The position numbers and the translations under genes were made by a program. Shown piece by piece: positions 1 to 9,742 of a DNA stretch of 64,000 bases. Each line of letters starts with the position of its first letter. Within the stretch, counting starts at the first letter, position 1. The notes beneath the pieces were generated by a model that was not told where the DNA came from, made no database searches, and saw nothing but the letters and a program-made list of their open reading frames with translations. Origin of the DNA: Lenzites betulinus (Eukaryota; Basidiomycota; Agaricomycetes; Polyporales; Polyporaceae); assembly GCA_022264855.1 (NCBI GenBank), contig JABYQU010000001.1:1240001-1304000 (forward strand), in the 5' to 3' direction.

Positions 1-1347
1 CCGCGGCGGCCCAGGGAGATCAGAAGTTATTGTCGGACGACGGCGGGTGAGGCGGGACCGTCCTGCAACGGAGGCTGAGCAATGACTAACCTTCTACGAG
101 GAACATGACCCCGCACACGAAGAAAGCACCCGCAGCGCCGAGCGCGCGCATTTCATACCTATCCGCCGCCCACGCGACCGCAACGCAGACCGCGAACGCA
201 AGCACATACGGCGGCACCGTAAATAGCTGCGCACGAAGACCCTCGTAACCAAGCCCCTGCACGATGGTGGGTGCGAACTGGGACATGCTCGCGAACCCTA
301 CGGAGTACGCGATGAAGAGGAGGTAGTGCGCATACAGCCGCCAGTCGACAAGTGTCGAGCGCGCCTCCGCCCAGGTGAGTTTGTGGTGGCCGAGCGACGC
401 GACGCCCTGGATACGTGCGATGGCGAGAGCGCGCTCCGCGGGGGAGAGCCATGATACCGTCTCAGGGAAATCAGGAAAGCAAAGGAAGACGATGAGCGCG
501 CATACGCAGCAGGGTACGCCTTCGAAGACGAAGAGCCAGCGCCAGGCTTCGAGTCCGCGGGCTCCATTCAGCTTCCCGACCCCAAAGGCGATTGCTCCGC
601 CGAACGCGCCGCCCAGTGTAGCGCAGGCAACGATGAGCGCGATGCGTAGGGCGCGCTCGTTTGGTTTGTACCAGAAGGTGAGGAAGTAGACAACGCCGGG
701 GAAGAGCCCTGCCTCGAATGCGCCGAGAAGGAAGCGCATGGCGAGGAGTGTTGCGTAGTTCTGGGAGGCCGCGGTAATTATGGTAATGGCGCCCCAGCCG
801 AACATGAGGAAGGCTAGCCAGCGACTTGGTTTGTACTTCTTGAGCATATAGTTGGAAGGGGTTTCGAATATCGCATAGGCGATGAAGAATATCATGAGAG
901 CAATGACATATTGGTGGTCGGTGAGGTGAAGCGTCTGTGCGAGAGAATCTCCCATATCGTTGTTCAGAATCTTCGCATTCCCCTGTCATAGTGATTAGTT
1001 CCCTAAAAGGCGTATCTAGATCCGGAGAACGTACGATATTGAACCTATCGATACAGCATAGAAAGTACAGAAACATAGATGCCGGCACGATTCGCAAGTC
1101 CAACCTTCGTACGAGCCTGTCAATAGGACAAGGTCAGTCTAAAGTTCTCTTTCATGATTATTCTTTGTAGAACCGCGCACTTTCGTTCAGCTGCGCTATC
1201 CCCGGGATACGCTGGACTCGGAGTTTCTATATCCAAGACGTCTTCATACTGGTGAATGGATGGCTGTGTACAGTCACTGCCGGCCTCGGGCTTTTCTATA
1301 TCCATCGCAAAGGCAGGAGGGGGGCTATGGAGGATCATGGCAGGCAT
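1..1347 (-). CDS. MFS transporter, allantoate-permease (anion:cation symporter) type; 3' end outside window
   Basis: Plasma-membrane major facilitator of the Dal5/ACS type, which usually takes up organic anions such as allantoate, nicotinate or vitamins; the substrate cannot be told. Three exons are visible: 1181-1347, 982-1035-1116 joined as exon 2 (1035-1116), and exon 3 (91-982). Splicing restores the family signature just before TM1 (LVRRLDLRIVPASMFLYFL) and the following DRFNIGNAK block. Exon 3 carries several TM helices, the TM4 region (MRFLLGAFEAGLFPGVVYF) and the loop to TM7-8. The coding sequence then meets a donor (GTTAGT, 85-90); the only acceptor left in the window would make a 28-nt intron, so the gene probably continues past base 1. 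Three in-frame ATGs (1347, 1338, 1305) could start it; the first is used here. Confidence 0.9.
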
Positions 1348-2464
1348 GAGAGACAGAGGCAGCTAGCACTATGAAGCTCATGGCAGAGCTCAGACGTTGG
1401 ATGCTATAAGTACTCAATGGGAGTTAATTGTAGAGGTTGAAGGACGGGCAGCTTGTTCACGCACCTGAGCAGCACCGGTCATCTGAGAATGCTAAAGTCC
1501 CATGAACGCAGCCGCATTGCCATCTATTCTCGCACAGACGTGCTTCTGAAAGGTACAAGAGCCACAGCAGCGACAGCGGAAGCAGCAGAGAGGAGCCATC
1601 TATCAATGGACAGACTTCGCAGGTGCCCGGCGTTCGTATAGAGCGGGCGCCGATGGCAAACTTTGACGAACTTGAAGACCTCGTGAGCCGTAGTGTGATG
1701 CGAGAAGTGCAGACTTCAATGAGAGCAGCTGCAGATTACAGCGGATGAACAAGAGAGTTAACCATGAGCTTTAGACCGCGCAGCCGTACGGTAGGGGCCA
1801 TAGTGCCTGAGGTTGCAGGACCACTACGATGCCGCTATGCTGTCAACAACTTGGACGGTCAGCAGATAGGGTTGTCAACTTCAGAGGAGAGAACATCTCG
1901 GCGACTGTGACTTTCTCCTGGTGCCGCTGACGTTGTACAGTTGTTTGCTATGCACTATATGGTTTTATCTGGTTCATAAGTATATGCTGTTCAGTGTTTT
2001 CAGCGGTTCCACATATGTTCACGCGCACCTGAAAGTCACGAACAGTCGAAAATCTCCTGAAATCGGATGGAGGGTATGCGGTATACTATGCGCTGGAAAT
2101 AAACCAGGATATACAAGACATGTGGCAGGAGGGCATGCCTCCGAGTGACACCCTTGCGTAGAACATCGCCCACGCTACAGATTCCAGCACGAAATTACTG
2201 AGCAAGTCGACCATCTAGGAGCAAGAGAGCGCCATCGGGATCGGATTTCAAGGATCTTCGATGCGACTTGAAGCTGAAGCTGCCTGATGGGTCGGGCGGT
2301 AAACCCGCCATCAGTCGGGATTTTCTATATAGGGCATTTTGGCTTACGTTATCCAATTTTTGGCCTCGATCGACGCGCACCTAGCCTCTTCCTCACTCTC
2401 GACTCTCGCGCTCAACTTTCCGCTGCCACTCTTTCTGGCGTGACATTGAGCTTAAGCTCACGAG
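1348..2464. other. Divergent intergenic region, no gene seen
   Basis: 1.1 kb between two divergent starts (the MFS transporter and DBP10). Short open frames only, none with recognisable protein. A TATA-like TATATAG lies at 2326-2332, about 130 nt before the DBP10 ATG, and the stretch just before that ATG is pyrimidine-rich, as in fungal promoters. Confidence 0.6.
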
Positions 2465-5400
2465 ATGGCGCCAACAAAGCGGAAGCACACGGAGTCTGAC
2501 GACGACTTTTCCGAAGTTTCTCTTGATGAAGGGTTTTCGGAGGAGGATGTGGACATCTCTTCTGCTCTCACTGGCAAACGTCCCAGGGTCACGCCACGGA
2601 TAGCTGGACAGGCCGAAGACGATGATGACGATTTGCAGGAGTTTATACGAGAGTCTATCGCCAAGCGCGACGTAAAGGAGGGTACTGAGTTACTCAAGAA
2701 GACGAAAGGGAAGGCGAAAATCGCCAAAGGCGAGGTCGGCGGCGGGAGTTTCCAGAGTATGGGTACGCACATATAGATGGCTGCATAGACTCACCATTGC
2801 ACGAAACTAAAGCTCGTTCAACGTTAGGCTTGTTTCCCTGGCTCCTGCGTTCGTTAACTCTTCAGGGCTTCCGGATACCTACCCCCATCCAACGGCTGGC
2901 TATCCCTGCGCTTTTGACAAACCCTCCTCGCGATCTTGTTGGCATGGCCAGGACAGGTTCTGGCAAATCTCTCGCGTATATGGTACCCTTGGTGCAGCGA
3001 CTAGGAGGCAGACATTCGGCAACCTTTGGTGCCCGGGCTCTCATTTTACTTCCCGCCCGTGAGCTTGCGCTACAGGTTCTGAAGGTCGGAAAGGAGCTTG
3101 CTCGAGGGTGGCACTCGGGGGATGGAGACCATGCAGGCGAGCACAAGGACACGGAGGATGGTAAAAAAGGTCAGACCTTGCGATGGGGCTTGGTTGTGGG
3201 TGGAGAAAGTCTGGACGAGCAGTTCGAGATGATCTCAAGTAACCCGGATGTGTATGCTTGTCCACTGTTCCTAGAGGAACAACACGCTTATTCTTGTTCC
3301 TTAGAATCATCGCTACTCCGGGACGTTTACTTCACCTCATCGTCGAGATGAATCTTGACCTGAAGTCTATCGAATATGTCGTCTTCGACGAAGCGGACCG
3401 CCTGTTCGAAATGGGTTTCCAGACCGCTCTCACAGAAATCTTGCACCGTCTCCCCCCTACTAGGCAAACCCTGCTGTTCTCCGCTACTCTACCGAAATCC
3501 CTCGTAGAGTTCGCGAAGGCCGGTCTTCAGAACCCTAAGCTGGTTCGACTCGACGCGGAGACAAAAATCAGCTCTGATCTGCGGATGGCGTTCTTCTCCG
3601 TGAAACAAGCTGAAAAGGATGCCTGTCTCCTCGTTCTGCTTCGGGACGTGATCGGTGTCCCCTATGGTAGCCCCGTCGCCGAACCCGTCGACACAGAATC
3701 CGGAGACAAGAAGGGCAAGAGTAAGGGGAAGACCAGGTACTCCGAACACACGATCGCTCCGCACCAGACCCTCATCTTCGCGGCAACGAAACACCACGTG
3801 GAATACCTTACCAACATGCTCACGACCGCGGGTTACTCGGTGTCGCACATCTACGGGACGCTCGACCAAGGCGCACGTACACAGCAGATGGACCAATTCC
3901 GCCGCGGACGCTCGAGTATCCTTGTTGTCACCGACGTTGCTGCGCGCGGTATCGACATTCCGGTCTTGGAGAACGTTGTCAACTACGACTTCCCGCAGGG
4001 TGCCAGGGTCTTCGTGCACCGCGTTGGGCGTACCGCCCGTGCCGGCCGCCAGGGCTGGGCGTGGTCCTTTGTCACGGCCGCCGAGCTGCCGTACTTGCTC
4101 GACCTGCAACTGTTCCTTGGGCGCCCGGTCAAGCATGAGGTCAGCGGGAGTGGAGACCAAATATACACCGAGTCCCTCATCCTTGGGCCGTTCGACCGCG
4201 AAAAGGTTGACGATGAGGTCAGCTACATCAAGAAGCTCGACGAGGAGAACCACAATCTCGAGCTGCTCCGCCAGGTCATGAAGAAGGGCCACGGCATGTA
4301 CGAGCGCAGCAAGGGCAAGGCGAGCCCGGCGAGCTATCAGAAAACCAAGACGATGCTCAAGGAGAGCCGCTGGGGCTATGCCGGGACAGAGTCCACCCCG
4401 CACCCCGTTCTTGTGCGGAAGAGCCCCGACGCTGCGACGAAGCTTGCCGAGGAGGCGCGCCGGCGGGCGCTGCTCAAGGTCGTCGACTCGTTCCGGCCGA
4501 CGGAAACGGTTCTTGAGATCGGCGCGCGTGGTAACTCGGAGACTGCACTGCTCATGAAACAGCGGCGCAAGGCCCTCAGCAGAGCGGCGCACCGCGCGTC
4601 GCTGGCGTCAACATCTGCGGCCGCCATGGTAGAGGACGAAGATGCAGGCGATGCGGCAGAAGACGATAGTGATGGCGAGGCACCAGAGATGGCGGACGAA
4701 GCTGATATTGCGGTACGTGTTGCCTATCTCTGCGCTTCAGAGCTGTTCTCATGTGTTTGTGCATATGCTTGCAGGCTGTGTTCGACATGTCGGGCAAGAA
4801 GGCGGTCGGCGCGAAATTCCGCGATTCCGAGTTTTACATGTCTCACTATCAAAAGGATGCCGACACCGAGAAAGGGTACGTCGGCCTCTGCGCTTCTCAT
4901 AAGTGGTACATAAATAACCCGGCTGACGAATAAAACAGATACTCGCTCCGGGACGGGGCTACCTTCGCTGAGCAAGCCAAGAACGTTGCGTTCGATCTGA
5001 CCGGCGACGATGGCCGCGCACAGGAGCGCCAGCGACGCGAGATGAAGTGGGACAAGAAGAAGAAAAAGTTCGTCAAAGGCACTGGCGAGGGCGCGGACAA
5101 CGTCAAGATGGTCAAGACGGAGAGCGGCGCCAAGTTGCCTGCTACATACCGCAGTGGGCGCTTCGACGAGTGGAAGGCGAAGAGCAGGGTCAGCATCCCC
5201 AGGGTGGGAGAGGCGGAGGACGATGGCCCACGCAGAGGCGGTGCTGGTCCCGGGGGCAGGAAATACCGGCACACCAAGGTGGTCGCTGGGAAGCCCCTCG
5301 ACCGGCTGCGGACCGACTACGAAAAGAAGACCAAGAAGTTCAAGGGATCGGAGGAGGGTGGCGAGGAACGACCGAAGAGCGGCTCCTCGCGGCCTCCTCC

Positions 5401-5554
5401 AGGCAAGAAGGGCGGGCGCTTCAACGGGAAACCTTTGGGCAAAGTCAAGAACGAGCTCAAGACGGTGGACCAGATACGGAAAGCGCGGCAGGTCGCCGAG
5501 CATAAGAAGGCCAAGAATGCACGAGCCCCTCCCCGCAGGAAGGGCAAGCGATGA
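2465..5554 (+). CDS. DBP10: ATP-dependent RNA helicase DBP10 (DDX54 family)
   Basis: Nucleolar DEAD-box helicase needed for large-subunit (60S) ribosome assembly. Five exons: 2465-2762, 2828-3251, 3305-4712, 4775-4875, 4939-5554, summing to 2847 nt (948 aa), a normal length for the family. Order: acidic N-terminus; Q-motif region after GGGSFQSMG; Walker A ARTGSGKS near residue 140; DEAD box in VFDEADRLFEMGF near 269; SATLPKS (motif III); helicase C domain with VTDVAARGIDIP and HRVGRTARAGR; then a DBP10CT-type tail rich in Lys/Arg ending in RRKGKR. Splicing rebuilds conserved joins such as SNPDV|IIATPGRLLHL. The long open frames on the opposite strand are shadows. Its stop lies only 50 bases from that of the convergent transglycosylase gene. 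Confidence 0.97.
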
Positions 5555-5604
5555 GGATTGCGGCCTCGCGTACATTTTTATCATGCTGTATTTGTCTAGT
5601 GGTT

Positions 5605-7454
5605 TCACGCCGCATCGGAATACTCCCATTTTGTACCATCTCCAGGTATCACCCTGACGTCTGGACGGCCCTCGAGGAGATCGACGCCCACACTCCGTAA
5701 TGCATTCACGCACCATTCCGGATACCCTGCGTCGCCAAAGTAGTTCGCGAAGAAGGCCTTGAGGTATTCGGGGAATGTGCCGTTGATAATTGCGTCTCGT
5801 GCACCACCCATCACTCGTGCTTGGAATACAAGATTGTGTTGTGTGATGGCTGTGTTTCATGATGATTTTATGGTGAGTTTAAGCGGTTTTTCTAAAGCAT
5901 CAGCACGCGTACCGTGTGCCGTCGCTGTCTCGAGGGTGATATTGTGGTGTAGTATTGCGCGGGATGTTCCACTGGCGCATGTGGGGCATATGCAACCTTC
6001 TTCGATGGGGCGCATATCCACCGCGTGTTTTCCCAAACCTGTATTGAACGACATTGTGAGTGGTGCAGACCTCTAGAAAGACATCAGCAGAACTTACGCA
6101 TGTTCAGAGGCCCCGTCGGTGTTAATGCAACTCCGAAGCGTGCTGTTCGTGTAGGGAATACGCAATCGGCCTGCGTACAAGAGTGAGCCATGTGTCAATA
6201 AACACTGACTATATGCTGACCATATCCACTCCGAGTGCAACGCATACGAGAAGGTCTGAGACCATGTGAGCGCCATCGAGCCGGTGATACTGATGTTTAT
6301 ACATACCTTCGGCGAAGCCTATGCCCATAGAATACCGCGGACCTGAGGGAGAATAAGTAACGTATAAGAAGCGAAAACTGGGCCCGTAGCATACGATCTT
6401 CAGGCAGTCTGTCGGCACACTGCTTGATTCTAGTGTTCGAGTAAATGGCTTGTAGGCATCCCACGGATACCGACACGACTCACACTCTCCAAAAAATCTC
6501 TGTTCGGGCATTCTGAGTCTGAATATGACGATCAAATCGCGAAACCATGGGCCAACGCTTACCCTTCTCTTCTCCACCACTGAGCCCACCGATAGCATAG
6601 CCGGCGACCTTGTCCTTGCGCGCGACCATCTCATCCAGGCACTTGTCTCGCAGGTCGGCATCGAGGCCGCCCTGGACGATCGCGAACAGGTTCTGAACAT
6701 CGTCTTTGCCAGATTGTTGGTGGAATTCGATACATCGGTCAAGCCACCTGACGGTTCTCCACATCGCTTCCTCTACGCGAGGTCCTGTTGTGAGACTAGA
6801 TACTGATGAGGAAGACCGTCAGCATGGCTCTAGTGATGCTGCGCGGAAGACAGACCTACGTCGTCCAGCTGCATGATGATATCCGCGCCAATAGCGTGTT
6901 GGACCGAAATGCTCTCTTCAGGCTATGAGCACCGTCAGCAAATTGAATATTACTTCGGGAGGGTAAAGTTTTACCGTGAGCATAGTGGGTGAGCCATCAA
7001 ATGGGCTAGCAAACAATGCTCCCTCTTCCGTGATTTTTGTGAATTTGCTCAACGAGACGAGTTGGAAGCCTCCGCTATCCTGAAGGAAGTTTTGAGCACA
7101 AATTAGGCTAAAGAAGACAACCGGGCGGTCCTACTGTTAGGAGATTGTGGTTCCACCCTTGGAACTTGTGTGCGCCGCCGGCCTCATTAAGAACCTTGAT
7201 TCCGGGCCTAAGGTTGAGATGGTATGTGTTGTTCAGTATGAGATTGACGCCGAGCGCTTCGACCTGTTGAGGTGTTAGGCCCTTGATAGCGGCCTGGGTC
7301 GCCACAGGCATGAACGTAGGAAGCATCGTCACGCCATCTAGAGCGTTATGTGAGTCAAAATGTATACGCAAGGAGGTAAGCACTTACGCGCGAGTCGCAT
7401 CTTGGATACCCTGGCACGGGTCGTGTGGCACTTGGCCAGTACTTCGAACTGCAT
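5605..7454 (-). CDS. QTRT1: Queuine tRNA-ribosyltransferase catalytic subunit (eukaryotic TGT)
   Basis: Exchanges guanine-34 for queuine in GUN-anticodon tRNAs (Tyr, His, Asn, Asp); in eukaryotes it works as a heterodimer with QTRT2. Twelve exons: 7388-7454, 7135-7337, 6975-7079, 6856-6922, 6563-6802, 6484-6499, 6395-6429, 6307-6342, 6221-6255, 6098-6170, 5913-6038, 5605-5849; total 1248 nt, 415 aa (human 403). Visible signatures: [14 protein letters not shown] N-terminus (here [11 protein letters not shown]), DSGGFQ with a catalytic Asp, [39 protein letters not shown] with the nucleophile Asp, and the zinc site CICPTC plus a downstream His. Four consecutive exons are 16-36 nt. Saccharomyces lacks this enzyme, so its presence argues for active queuine salvage here. 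It is divergent from mitochondrial TyrRS. Confidence 0.96.
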
Positions 7455-7742
7455 TGCTATCGCCCGCAGTTTGTCTAATTTTACAGAGATCTGCTGTATC
7501 AAGGCCCTGCAGTATGTTATATGTGCCTCGAGTCCTGTGATATGGATGCTGGAGTACGGACGAGAAACTGATCAGGGATTAGTGCGAGAATTTGGAGAAA
7601 GCGTGGTGGCGGTAGTGCGGTGAAGCTATTGGCCTCCCGATCCGATCTCGCCTGCCAACCCCTGACTCCGGCGCGTCGCGTCTTGCGCGTCTTCACCAAG
7701 TTCTCTCGTTCATCGTGAGCTGTATTGCTTCTCGTGTACACT
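7455..7742. promoter_or_regulatory. Shared divergent promoter of QTRT1 and mitochondrial TyrRS
   Basis: Only 288 bases separate the two start codons, which face away from each other, so the promoters must overlap or be shared. No clear TATA box is seen. The inference of a bidirectional promoter rests on spacing alone. Confidence 0.55.
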
Positions 7743-9601
7743 ATGTACACGGTTGCAACAGGTATGCGACTTTCTCGCAATAGCCTGAAATCCGTTCAAT
7801 CTTTGAGCGCTACAACGTGGCACCCGCCTAAGCGTCAATGTCGTAGTTTTCAGCTCCAGGCCGGACTACTGGAGGATTTGAAGTCGCGTGGGCTTGTTGC
7901 GGACATTACACGGTATGCTGATGACATTGTTTGCTTGTCCGACGCTAATTTGCTTAGACCCGCGCAGCTTGAAACTGAAATTCAGAAGCATCCTCAGACG
8001 GTATATGTCGGCGTAGACCCAACAGCATCCTCTCTGCATGTCGGCCACCTTGTACCCCTCCTCTCTCTATTCCACTTTCAGATGCGAGGGCATCACATAA
8101 TCCCATTAGTATGTCTACATACAACACACTGGTGCGCTCTTCTTAACAAATCACCAGATAGGTGGGGCCACAGGGCTTGTAGGGGACCCCTCAGGACGCT
8201 CTATAGAAAGACCGCTGTCCTCTCCGGAAACCATCGCACATAATGTGGAATATCTGACTGCGGGTATCACACGATTTTTTGAAGGAGCAATGAAGTACGC
8301 GACAAAGCGTGTCCCTTCGTCCTCGACGCCCATACATCCACCAAACGTCCAGAACAACCTCAGTTGGTTGAAGGACTTGAACCTGCTCCAGTTCTTGCGT
8401 ACGGTCGGATTCTACAGCAGAGTGAATACTATGCTTGCACGAGAGAGGTGGGACTGCCGGCGACTTCTGCTTACACAAACGCTGATTCGTCACACAGCGT
8501 ACAGGCGCGGCTTACCTCTCAACAAGGCATCTCGTTCACGGAGTTTACCTACCAACTCCTGCAAGCGTACGACTTCCTCACCCTCCACAGGAAGTTCGGC
8601 TGTACCATTCAGATAGGAGGGTCAGACCAGTGGGGGAACATCATCGCCGGCATAGAGCTCATCAGTCGTGCCAACTCCGCTCCGGGGGCTTCCCAAGATG
8701 GCGCGGCGGAGAAGGGGTTCGGTCTGACCACACCTCTGCTCACTACTGCCTCCGGGCAGAAGTTCGGGAAGAGTGCTGGGAACGCGGTCTCGCTAAACGA
8801 GAACGAGACCAGTGTCTACGACTTCTACCAGGTCAGCATCTGACAGACCTCCAGGCACCCTCTGTAGCCGAGCTGACACGCGTCCATGCTGCAGTTCTTC
8901 CTGAGGACGTCTGACGGCGATGTCGGTCGCTACCTCAAGATGTTCTCCCTTCTATCCGAGGCCCAGATTGAAGACGTCATGCGGTCGCACAGCGTACGCG
9001 TGCTACACACCTTCACCAAGATCCGAATAAGCTGATGAACGAACAGGAATCCCCAGAAGCCCGGCTCGCCCAGCGAAAGCTGGCAGAAGAAGTGACGGAG
9101 CTCGTGCACGGCGGTATGCTACCATCACCCTCGATCTGCTCCCAGTAACCCATGCGTTCCACAGTGGACGGCGTCGAACGCGCCCAGCTTGCGACGAAGC
9201 TCCTGTACGAACGGGACATCGCGACAGCCAAGGCAGAGGACGTCCTTGCCGCGCTCTCGGGCAACCCGGTCCTGCACGTCTGCGACGCGTCCGAGGTCCT
9301 CGACGTGCCGCTCATCAAGCTCGCGGCAACATTCCGCCTCGCAGCGTCAAACAGTACGCAGTTTGCACTTCTAGCCCGTCCCATGCGGGCGTTTATCTGC
9401 GGGATATGTACTCATGCGGGCGCCCGTTCGCCCCTGCTCACAGGTGCCGCCCGCCAGCTTGTAGCAGCCAAAGGCCTCTACTTGAACAATTCTCCCGTCA
9501 CCGATGTCCACCAGAAACTATCCTCCGCGGACCTCGTGGATGGGCGGCTTGCATTCCTACGCGCTGGGAGCCAAAAACAGGTTGTTGTTGCCCTCAAGTA
9601 G
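7743..9601 (+). CDS. MSY1: Tyrosyl-tRNA synthetase, mitochondrial
   Basis: Class I synthetase that charges mitochondrial tRNA-Tyr. Eight exons: 7743-7912, 7958-8108, 8158-8447, 8498-8831, 8895-8993, 9047-9113, 9165-9353, 9444-9601; total 1458 nt, 485 aa. The N-terminus ([16 protein letters not shown]...) is basic and Ser-rich, like a mitochondrial presequence. The HIGH-like motif is LHVGHL near residue 87, followed by [29 protein letters not shown] and the KMSKS-type signature KFGKS (near residue 290) are typical of bacterial/mitochondrial TyrRS. The last exon is an S4 RNA-binding domain (GLYLNNSPV...). An alternative start is the in-frame ATG at 7764. It converges with the TM9 gene 141 bases downstream. 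Confidence 0.95.
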
Positions 9602-9742
9602 CAAGCAGACACGGCATTGCGCAGATGGGGTAATTAGGATAATGTTATACTGGGCGCGTCTAATAAAAATCCAAACACTGAGAGCCTCCAGACAGGCTCC
9701 GACGCCACCGCTTACATAGGCGTACGTACATGTGGACGGGTC

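Noticed and set aside
3489..4592. 367-codon open frame on the minus strand
   Set aside because: It is fully antisense to the conserved DBP10 helicase exon; high GC3 coding creates such shadow frames.
4724..5860. 378-codon minus-strand frame spanning the DBP10/QTRT1 junction
   Set aside because: Antisense to DBP10 and out of frame with the last QTRT1 exon.
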